A stretch of 64,000 nucleotides of DNA, taken from Ensifer canadensis (GTDB lineage Bacteria; Pseudomonadota; Alphaproteobacteria; Rhizobiales; Rhizobiaceae). The notes beneath the pieces were generated by a model. That model did not search any database. It saw nothing but the letters and a program-made list of their open reading frames with translations, and was not told the origin of the DNA. Numbering within the stretch: the first letter of the stretch is position 1; the number at the start of each line of letters is the position of its first letter. Shown here piece by piece: positions 1 through 6,139 of this stretch. Both the position numbers and the translations under genes were made by a program. The stretch is taken from the NCBI RefSeq assembly GCF_017488845.2, contig NZ_CP083375.1, positions 62,001 to 126,000 of the forward strand. The letters are read 5' to 3'.

Positions 1-48
1 TGGAGCTGTGGCATGGACGCGATGCCCGTTGATCGAGGCTGAAGCACG

Positions 49-651
49 ATGAAACCACCATGGAAGTTCCTTGCTCAATTGATGTCACGGCAACGACCGT
101 CCGTGAATTCCGGTCAAACGAGTGAGCGGGACAGCGATCGTAAGCCTGTCGAAACTAAATTGCAGCCAGCGCCCCCGCCGTTGTTGGCTTCACCGGAAGC
201 AGCACCCGGTCCGGAACACGACGATGAAAGCCCATCTCAAGATGCGGTTGAGATAACGGCGGTAAACACAAGCGCAGTCGATACCGTAGCGCCGGCATCG
301 GTGACGGCTGAAGCCGGAGAGCAAAAGGCCGGAGCGGATGATGGTCGGGGACAGTCTGTCGTCGACGTGCAGGCGTTGGCGCCGACAAGCGGGGCCGATG
401 AACCACTCGGCATGCCGCAGCGGAAACCTTCGAAGGTAGCAAGGAAAGGCCGTGTCAGCGCAATTGCGCAGAGCCCTGTTGTCGCCGGTGGGGAGGTTCG
501 ACAATCTCCGTCGGCGTCTGGAAGCCCGTTTTTTGACGAGGCGGCGAGCCTGGACGACGACATCAAACAGCTGAAAGACCAGTTAGCTCAAAAGCTGCGT
601 TTGCAAAATGCCCAGCTCAGAAAAATGCTCAAGCGCTTCGAATCCTCTTAA
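49..651 (+). CDS. SyrB-like protein A
   Basis: A 200-aa protein with a long polar, Pro/Ala/Glu-rich, probably disordered body and a C-terminal amphipathic helix (last ~25 residues, containing LAQKLRLQNAQLRKMLKRFE). This C-terminal helix resembles the conserved end of the rhizobial SyrB family, described as repressors of the nod activator syrM; that is family knowledge and no DNA-binding fold is visible here. The next gene has the same C-terminal motif but an unrelated N-terminal body, so the helix is the conserved functional part, plausibly for oligomerisation. The RBS is weak (GAGG about 10 nt before ATG). Function is inferred only. Confidence 0.6.
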   Translation: MKPPWKFLAQLMSRQRPSVNSGQTSERDSDRKPVETKLQPAPPPLLASPEAAPGPEHDDESPSQDAVEITAVNTSAVDTVAPASVTAEAGEQKAGADDGRGQSVVDVQALAPTSGADEPLGMPQRKPSKVARKGRVSAIAQSPVVAGGEVRQSPSASGSPFFDEAASLDDDIKQLKDQLAQKLRLQNAQLRKMLKRFESS

Positions 652-681
652 CCCACCTGAAAATATCCAGAGATTAGATCT

Positions 682-1269
682 ATGAAGACACCGCAGCGAA
701 GTTTTGTCGTCGAAATCAAATCGACACGTCGACAGTCAAAAGTGCCGCCGAAATCGATCTGGGGCGACACGGATTTCAAGGCTCTCGTTCGCGAAGCGGA
801 AGCATCGCCTCTGTTTAAGCATGACATTGTTGCGGACGCTTTGAGCCAGGATGAGGATCGGACGTCGAACCTAGAACCGCAGGAAGAGCCTGCGGGTATC
901 GATGTCGGCGACGAGCAGCAGGTTCAGGCTCCATTGATCGGGGCTGATCAACCCCGCTCGCTGCAGCAAGGTGAGGATTCAGCGTTCAGTGCCGTATCGC
1001 AGAAGCAGGTGGACCCGCTAACGCAACTGTCGAGACGAGGGTTGGAACGGCGTCGCGGCGCAAGGCGCGGACGTCCTGTCGACGGAGAGATCAACGCTTC
1101 CACCGCGCCGACGCCCGTCGATCACAGCGAAGTATCGTCCGATGAGCTCATCTCGCTTGAGGAAGAAAATCGATGCTTGAAATTGCTCCTGGCGAAACAG
1201 CTGCGTCAGCAGAATTTGCAGCTCCGCAAAATGCTTGAGCGGTTTGCTATCACTGACTCGTCTTGGTGA
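682..1269 (+). CDS. SyrB-like protein B
   Basis: A 195-aa paralogue-like neighbour of the preceding gene, 30 nt downstream and so probably co-transcribed. The body is basic then acidic and of low complexity, with an Arg-rich patch (LERRRGARRGRP) in the middle. The C-terminus has a leucine-heptad helix (LEEENRCLKLLLAKQLRQQN followed by LQLRKMLERF) that matches the end of the first protein and the SyrB-family tail. No enzymatic motif is visible. Best called a SyrB-like putative regulator. Confidence 0.6.
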   Translation: MKTPQRSFVVEIKSTRRQSKVPPKSIWGDTDFKALVREAEASPLFKHDIVADALSQDEDRTSNLEPQEEPAGIDVGDEQQVQAPLIGADQPRSLQQGEDSAFSAVSQKQVDPLTQLSRRGLERRRGARRGRPVDGEINASTAPTPVDHSEVSSDELISLEEENRCLKLLLAKQLRQQNLQLRKMLERFAITDSSW

Positions 1270-1289
1270 TTTTTTCGCTTTTCTGCTGC

Positions 1290-1466
1290 TTAGCCCGGTG
1301 ACGCGTCCCGCCTCGGCAGAGATTTCGCGTGAGATGCGGCTTCACCGGAATAGGGGAAGTCTTCCCCGAGTTGACGGTCACCCTCGTAGACTTTGAAGAT
1401 GGGGCCGTCGACTTCAACAATCTTATAACCGTTCACGTATTCAATCTTCGGCGTTTTCCAACCCAT
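1290..1466 (-). CDS. small conserved-looking 58-aa protein
   Basis: A 58-aa frame beginning MGWKTPKIEYVNGYKIVEVD, with a strong Shine-Dalgarno (AAGGAGAG, 7 nt before ATG). The composition is that of a real globular protein: alternating hydrophobic and charged residues in the first 40 positions, and a basic tail. It lies antisense to and convergent with the SyrB-like pair. An overlapping smaller frame just upstream may be translationally coupled. I do not recognise the family. Confidence 0.55.
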   Translation of the reverse strand: MGWKTPKIEYVNGYKIVEVDGPIFKVYEGDRQLGEDFPYSGEAASHAKSLPRRDASPG

Positions 1467-1558
1467 TGCAAGCTCTCCTTCATGATGGCCGGCATTTCGC
1501 TACCCGGGTCGGCGATGACGTACACCCCATGCTCACCGTTTATCAGGTACTTAGACAA
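1433..1558 (-). CDS. possible 41-aa leader peptide/ORF
   Basis: A 41-aa frame with a TTG start (M-SKYLINGEHGVYVIADPG...) that overlaps the start of the 58-aa gene by 34 nt and contains its ribosome binding site. The first 28 residues look protein-like, but there is no clear RBS and the start codon is rare. It may be a coupled upstream ORF for the 58-aa gene or a chance frame. Confidence 0.25.
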   Translation of the reverse strand: MSKYLINGEHGVYVIADPGSEMPAIMKESLQWVGKRRRLNT

Positions 1559-1918
1559 AGGCCTAATACTCTAAAGCCGGGCCTGCGTTTCGTTTCCGTT
1601 CAAGGCGTTCACATTTAGCGGCCCCGCGCGCCGGGGGCTGTCGGTCCCGGTTTCCGGCGTTGCCGTCGCTATGCTAAATCTCCTGCGGCAACCCATTTAA
1701 CCGGTCTTGCGGGAGGCGAACGGCTTTCGCAGTTCCTGCTACAGCTGGTATGCCCTTCCTATTTTGGACGCTACTGCCCAAAGACCCAAGAGCTGTCACC
1801 GCGTGAAACTGCACGGTTGTGAACCTTGCTCGCCAGGTTGGCTGAAATCGCACCCGATCAACAAGGTTGATCTGCCGATCGTGCCGTGTTTTGAAGGTGG
1901 CACATTGGCGGCGGGGCT
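1559..1918. other. intergenic, no gene seen
   Basis: About 360 bases between the small minus-strand ORFs and the exonuclease gene. Open frames here (for example around 1674-1925 on the minus strand) have no ribosome binding site and no recognisable motif. The stretch probably holds the exonuclease promoter, but I see no convincing -35/-10 pair. Confidence 0.4.
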
Positions 1919-2911
1919 TTGGCAACAGGAATGGTAGAACAGTTCGACATGTTTTCGGAGCAGGCTCCGCGCGCCCAGGTGGTCACGCGTGGCACCTCCA
2001 AATCCACCAAACCCGACAAGCATGTCACTCCCATGAGCGAAGAGGACATGGTCCGACATCTGTCGGAGACAGGTCGATATCGGATCCTGCAGAAACTCGC
2101 GCCGCGCGCAATCGCACCATTGCCACGCTCGGAATACCCCCTCAAAGGCATCATTCTCGACACCGAGACCACGGGCCTCAATGCTCGCAGGGATGAGATC
2201 ATCGAGATTGGCGTGATCGCTTTTACCTTCGATGCGATAGGAAGCATCGGTGACGTGACCGGCATCTATGGCGGACTTCAGCAGCCAAGCGCTTCCATTC
2301 CCACTGAGATCACCAGGCTCACCGGGATTACCGATGATATGGTCGCCGGGCAGTCGATCGACATGGCGGCGTTGCGGGCGCTGATTGGGCCTGCCGATCT
2401 GCTGATCGCCCACAATGCCGGTTTCGACCGGCCATTCTGCGAGGCATTCTCTCCTTTATTCGCCGGCAAGGCCTGGGCTTGCTCCAACTCCGAGATCGAC
2501 TGGTCGTCGCGGGGATATGAAGGCACCAAGCTCGGCTACCTGATCGGGCAGGCGGGCTACTTCCATGATGGTCATCGTGCTGTCGATGATTGCTTTGCAC
2601 TTCTGGAGGTCTTGGCTCGCGGGGTGGAAGGATCGGCTTCCACCGCTTTTGCCGAACTCTATGAAGCAAGCCAGAGGTCGCGTGTGCGGATCTTTGCGGA
2701 GAACAGCCCCTTCGACATGAAGGACCACCTGAAGACGCGAGGCTATCGCTGGTCCGACGGAAGCGACGGTCGTCCGAAATCCTGGTGGATTGAGGTTGGG
2801 GAAGAAGCGTTCGATGATGAACTCCGCTATCTCAGGGCCGAAATCTACCGCTATCCAGACGCCGATCCTCCCATCAAACGCCTGACCGCCTTCGACCGGT
2901 TCCGGGCCTGA
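1919..2911 (+). CDS. DEDD-type 3'-5' exonuclease
   Basis: A 330-aa protein with the DnaQ-like exonuclease fold in its middle: Exo I motif DTETTG near residue 81, Exo II HNAGFDRPF near residue 165, and Exo III HRAVDDCFA near residue 220. These Asp/Glu residues bind the two metal ions that hydrolyse DNA or RNA from the 3' end. A C-terminal part of ~70 residues (FDMKDHLKTRGYRWSDG...) is an extra domain of a kind often attached to plasmid-borne exonucleases. TTG at 1919 is the furthest start; ATG at 1931 would remove four residues and has only AGGA directly abutting it. The role, perhaps processing of plasmid DNA, is inferred. Confidence 0.85.
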   Translation: MATGMVEQFDMFSEQAPRAQVVTRGTSKSTKPDKHVTPMSEEDMVRHLSETGRYRILQKLAPRAIAPLPRSEYPLKGIILDTETTGLNARRDEIIEIGVIAFTFDAIGSIGDVTGIYGGLQQPSASIPTEITRLTGITDDMVAGQSIDMAALRALIGPADLLIAHNAGFDRPFCEAFSPLFAGKAWACSNSEIDWSSRGYEGTKLGYLIGQAGYFHDGHRAVDDCFALLEVLARGVEGSASTAFAELYEASQRSRVRIFAENSPFDMKDHLKTRGYRWSDGSDGRPKSWWIEVGEEAFDDELRYLRAEIYRYPDADPPIKRLTAFDRFRA

Positions 2912-3029
2912 TAGCCCCTTCAGCCCATCTTCTGATTGGACCCATGCTTTGAACGCATGGCCGACGTGAGACCTTGTGCCTTATCGAGGGGCGGGCAACG
3001 GCCTATATTTCAATCATCGAAACGACGTT

Positions 3030-3055
3030 GGAACCGCAACAAGGTTGCTGGCGTC
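3030..3055 (+). promoter_or_regulatory. EcfG-type general stress promoter candidate
   Basis: GGAAC at 3030-3034 and CGTC at 3052-3055, separated by 17 nt. The alphaproteobacterial EcfG (general stress sigma) consensus is GGAAC-N16/17-cGTT, so only the last base differs. Transcription would start about 10 nt later, shortly before the DUF1127 RBS. An alternative weak sigma70-like pair is TTATCG (2981) and TATATT (3004) with 17-nt spacing. Confidence 0.45.
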
Positions 3056-3081
3056 AAGAGACCTCACGAAAGGGGATCATC

Positions 3082-3228
3082 ATGAACGTAGCACGCTCTT
3101 TCAACACTTGGCGCAAGTATCGTCAGACCGTTACCGAACTCGGCCGCATGAGCTCGCGTGAGCTGCAGGACCTCGGCATCGATCGCGCCGACATTCACAG
3201 CGTTGCCCGCGCATCGGTCGCTCGCTAA
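3082..3228 (+). CDS. DUF1127 small basic protein
   Basis: 48 aa, starting MNVARSFNTWRKYRQTVTEL and ending in the conserved LQDLGIDRADI motif, with Arg before and after. This is the typical DUF1127 layout (~45-50 aa): two short helices, strongly basic. In Rhodobacter sphaeroides a DUF1127 protein (CcaF1) binds RNA and is made from the same transcript as CCUCCUCCC-motif sRNAs. Here, too, such hairpins follow 190 nt downstream. GGGGA sits 7 nt before ATG. The gene is too short to rest on length alone, but the motif and context make it secure. Confidence 0.9.
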   Translation: MNVARSFNTWRKYRQTVTELGRMSSRELQDLGIDRADIHSVARASVAR

Positions 3229-3260
3229 ACGGCTATCTCCAAGACATACTGAATGACAAT

Positions 3261-3287
3261 ACGCCCGCTGATGACGCGGGCGTTTCT
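3261..3287 (+). terminator. hairpin after DUF1127 gene
   Basis: Stem ACGCCCGC / GCGGGCGT (3261-3268 with 3276-3283), loop of 7 nt, followed by TTTCTGT. It looks like a modest intrinsic terminator 32 nt after the DUF1127 stop. If transcription reads through, the downstream CCTCCTCCC hairpins belong to the same RNA. Confidence 0.6.
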
Positions 3288-3414
3288 GTGTCTGGACCGA
3301 CGAGAGGTGCTAAGCTGGAGATTTCTCCCTCCAGATTTATTCCATGCACCTTTCGCATGGCTGCACTGCAGCAAAGTCCATTTAATGTGCGGTGAGAACG
3401 GCTATCCTGGTTGT

Positions 3415-3576
3415 CATCGAAGTGATGCACCTCCTCCCGCAGAGCTTCGATGATGCGGGCGCCCTTATCCTCCTCCCAAGGTCGCCTGCGGGAACAGCAG
3501 CACTCCTCCTCCCAGCTGCTGTTCGGTTCTTTTCGAAAAGCCTGCCGCACCTCCTCCCGCGGCAGGCTTTTTCGTT
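3415..3576 (+). ncRNA. four-hairpin CCUCCUCCC ('cuckoo'/CcsR-type) sRNA locus
   Basis: Four consecutive stem-loops, each with CCTCCTCCC in the loop. H1 is 3415-3452 (8-bp stem CATCGAAG/CTTCGATG); H2 is 3458-3486 (GGCG-C-CCTT / AAGG-T-CGCC); H3 is 3492-3524 (10-bp GAACAGCAGC/GCTGCTGTTC); H4 is 3536-3571 (12-bp AAAAGCCTGCCG/CGGCAGGCTTTT), which runs into a T-tract and is also an intrinsic terminator. The loop motifs lie at 3430, 3469, 3505 and 3550. Stem sequences differ completely while the loops are identical, so selection is on the exposed anti-Shine-Dalgarno-like loop. Two weaker hairpins precede them (3315-3334, 3342-3360). This matches the cuckoo RNA family of alphaproteobacteria, usually found after a DUF1127 gene as here. 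Confidence 0.88.
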
Positions 3577-4007
3577 TCAGGCCTAGTGGCACAACGGATG
3601 TTTGATTTAATTGGCGATCTGGCAAACCTTGGCGAGCGGAATGGTTTCCGGCTGCCATCAGGACGGTGCGACGAGTTCGCACATGGATCACCGGGCAATC
3701 CGCTGTCATGCAGAAGGCAGAACTCACCCCATTGATATCCGGGGGTGTTGTACGCCGACGGATCGAATGATCGGATGGTTGGCCTGCAATTCGGACCGGA
3801 TCGACGAACGCTCCAACCATTGGCGTTTCCGACCCCGCTCTCTTGTCTGGCATCCCTAATCCAGTCCCGTCCTTGGACGGTCAACCCGCAAGGGGTTCGC
3901 AGCTACTGCGGCCTCTCTGGCTCCGCCGTCGAGGTGACCGCGGCCGGGTCCGGATCGAACGGGTGCCATCGAGCGGGGATTGGCCTCGCCAACGGATGGA
4001 GCCTCAC
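3577..4007. other. intergenic leader, no gene seen
   Basis: About 430 bases between the sRNA terminator and the 59-aa gene. Long overlapping frames exist but none has an RBS or protein-like composition. The last ~130 bases are GC-rich and probably form the 5' leader of the downstream backbone operon. Confidence 0.4.
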
Positions 4008-4187
4008 ATGTCGGATCTCAGCCTCGCACAAAACCACGCATTCGATCTTGCCCGGACCCTGATGGTCCCGGTCACCCTCTTCGAAATCGATGGAGAGATC
4101 GGCGTCATGCCTTCCGCTGAGTATGACGGCGATGAGGACGCCATCATCAACGAATACGATCCCTTTGCCTATGGATCGGCTCATTGA
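4008..4187 (+). CDS. small acidic conserved hypothetical protein (59 aa)
   Basis: 59 aa, starting MSDLSLAQNHAFDLARTLMV, strongly acidic in the second half (EYDGDEDAIINEYDPF). GGAG lies 7 nt before ATG. It sits directly ahead of the TOPRIM gene in the backbone cluster. I see no catalytic motif. The size and charge would suit a DNA-mimic or accessory protein, but that is speculation. Confidence 0.65.
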   Translation: MSDLSLAQNHAFDLARTLMVPVTLFEIDGEIGVMPSAEYDGDEDAIINEYDPFAYGSAH

Positions 4188-4261
4188 GCCGATCACCCCT
4201 TCGGGGGAAGGCGTGCCGCTTGCGCTGATGCGCGCGCAAGGGAGGCTTCGCCGCGAGCTTT

Positions 4262-4279
4262 CCTCGCAGATCTGCACAT
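4262..4279. promoter_or_regulatory. tra-box-like half site
   Basis: The last 14 of 18 positions (GCAGATCTGCACAT) match the TraR tra box consensus of Ti plasmids exactly, but the first four (CCTC) do not, so one half-site is degraded. It is 84 nt upstream of the TOPRIM gene start. It may be a relic or weak TraR site, or chance. Confidence 0.3.
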
Positions 4280-4362
4280 TGCGAACCGCGCCCTTGCGCG
4301 CTTCCATCTTCGCGGCCTGGGCGCTGACAGCCCGAATAGTCAGGAAAACTGAAGGAGAGAAT

Positions 4363-5298
4363 ATGGAAAAGAAGGACATCAAGGAGCTGCGCGTCCGCGT
4401 GGGCTGCACAGCTGTCCTGGAGCATGAGGGCTTCACCGTCGACGTGAAAGAGAGCACGCGCCGGGCGGTCAAATTCCGACGCGACGACGACATCGTCATC
4501 GTGATTCATGAGGGCAGAGGATGGTTCGACGCCCGCTCAGATGCCAAGGGCGACGTCTTCGCGCTTGCAAGCTATCTGAACGGGATCGGTTTTGCAGAAG
4601 CCCTGGCGGCTGTCGGCGACCTGGTCGCGTTTCAGCCAACTGCACCGGTTTGGGAAAAACCTATCCGTGACACGCAAACAATGGCTTCGGTCACTGACCG
4701 CTGGAATCACCGAAGACGGCCGTGGCGGGCATCTGCGATGTGGATTTATCTCCGACAAGGCAGGGCGTTGCCATGGCAGGTTGTCTCTGCGGCGATCGAA
4801 GCGGATCTCTTGAGGGAAGGGCCTTACGGCTCCATGTGGGCAAAGCATGTCGATGAGGCTGGCGCCGTCATCGGCTGGGAGGAGCGCGGACCGGACTGGC
4901 GTGGATTTTCGACAGGCGGTGCAAAATCGCTGTTCCGGTTCGGGGGCGAGAGCGCTCGCCGGATCTGCGTGACTGAGGCAGCGATCGATGCGCTTAGCCT
5001 GGCTGCGATCGAGAGGATTAGGACTGACAGTCTCTATGTCAGCACCGGCGGCGGCTGGTCGCCTCTGACCGCTCAGGCGCTGGAGTTCCTGGCGTCACAA
5101 CGCGAGACGCATATGGTCGCCGCGACGGACAATAATGTTCAGGGCGAGGTGTTCGCGGACAGGATCCGGCAGATGGCGGATGGCACCGGCTGCGATTTCT
5201 CACGGCTAAGGCCGCGATGCGAGGATTGGAATGAGGAATTGAAAGAGAGGAGGGAGAGAGGCGAGCTGCCGCATACGCGGACAACGCATCAAGGGTGA
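4363..5298 (+). CDS. TOPRIM domain protein
   Basis: 311 aa from an ATG with a clear RBS (GAAGGAGAGA, 5 nt spacing); a longer in-frame start at 4090 would overlap the preceding gene and has no RBS. The N-terminal ~110 residues resemble the DUF3991-type region of plasmid primase-like proteins (GWFDARSDAKGDVFALASYL). The C-terminal part has a TOPRIM-like core: the VTEAAIDALSLAAIE segment supplies the conserved Glu, and VAATDNNVQGEVFADRI follows as the second motif. TOPRIM domains act in primases, topoisomerases and nucleases. A role in priming or processing incoming single-stranded plasmid DNA is inferred. Confidence 0.8.
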   Translation: MEKKDIKELRVRVGCTAVLEHEGFTVDVKESTRRAVKFRRDDDIVIVIHEGRGWFDARSDAKGDVFALASYLNGIGFAEALAAVGDLVAFQPTAPVWEKPIRDTQTMASVTDRWNHRRRPWRASAMWIYLRQGRALPWQVVSAAIEADLLREGPYGSMWAKHVDEAGAVIGWEERGPDWRGFSTGGAKSLFRFGGESARRICVTEAAIDALSLAAIERIRTDSLYVSTGGGWSPLTAQALEFLASQRETHMVAATDNNVQGEVFADRIRQMADGTGCDFSRLRPRCEDWNEELKERRERGELPHTRTTHQG

Positions 5299-5428
5299 AG
5301 CTTCGCCCGCCAGACGGCGGCCCTTGACCCGCTGCCCGCGAGGCGCCGGCTGAGGAGGGGTGATCAAAGGACTGAAGGAGAGGTCGAACAGGCTTCGCTT
5401 CAGCCGCAACCCTCAAAAGGAGCCGCAG

Positions 5429-6034
5429 ATGTTTGTTTCCCCAGCTATCCGCAAGGTATTCGAAGGCGTCGCTAGCCGCCACGAAATGTACGCCCTGTTC
5501 AATCGCCACAGCCAGTCGCCGTTCGACGATGATCGGATGAACGGTGAGCGCTATGTCGGTGAATGGTTCGAGATCACCGAAGCGGACCATGACCACATGT
5601 TCGAGATCCTACCGCCGCTCTTCTATTGCGGTGACATGTTCGCCATGCGCGAGTTTCTGGCCGCCAGCATCACCAGCGTATTCTTTGCGCTCACAATCGA
5701 CGATCGGTCCCGCTGGTTTCACGCCTATTGCGATCTGAGCGATCGCCAGTCGCCTGACCGGATGCGGTCCGAGATCATCGCCCGGGAATCCCGTCCGGTC
5801 CGTGCCATGAGCACCCAAGAAAAACTCGATCATATCTGGAGCACGACTGGTCCCGATTTTCGTGGCTATGCCGACGCGCGTTTTCCAGCCGATCTCCACA
5901 ATCGCCAGATTGTGCTCGTTTATCCCTCAGCTCAAGGCAAGATCTGGAAGCTGCTTGACGATCTGACTGACGAGGAGATTGCCGCCAAGCTGCCGGTGCA
6001 GTTCCGTCTCCTGCCGGAAACCATCGCTGCCTGA
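5429..6034 (+). CDS. DUF1419-type plasmid protein
   Basis: 201 aa starting MFVSPAIRKVFEGVASRHEM from ATG 5429, which has AAAGGAG 6 nt upstream; an earlier in-frame start at 5360 lacks one. The N-terminal ~110 residues (FNRHSQSPFDDDRMNGERYV, EITEADHDHMFEILPPLFY) match what I recall of DUF1419, a family almost confined to rhizobial plasmids. No catalytic motif is visible. It lies between the TOPRIM gene and the giant methylase-helicase, suggesting one functional unit. Confidence 0.65.
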   Translation: MFVSPAIRKVFEGVASRHEMYALFNRHSQSPFDDDRMNGERYVGEWFEITEADHDHMFEILPPLFYCGDMFAMREFLAASITSVFFALTIDDRSRWFHAYCDLSDRQSPDRMRSEIIARESRPVRAMSTQEKLDHIWSTTGPDFRGYADARFPADLHNRQIVLVYPSAQGKIWKLLDDLTDEEIAAKLPVQFRLLPETIAA

Positions 6035-6139
6035 CGGCAGCCTTCACCTCCCAATCCGCACCATCCCGCCCTCAACGCCCGTTCGCGGCAGATCTCGCAG
6101 CGAGCGTGCCTCGACGCGCCTTCTCACAGGAGTTCCCTC

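Noticed and set aside
1..42. Open frame running from the left edge to TGA at 40-42
   Set aside because: Only 13 codons are visible and they show no recognisable motif; could be the end of an upstream gene but cannot be supported.
3415..3576. CRISPR-like reading of the repeated CCTCCTCCC motif
   Set aside because: Repeat is only 9 nt, spacing is uneven and each copy is in the loop of its own stem, which fits an sRNA array and not a CRISPR.
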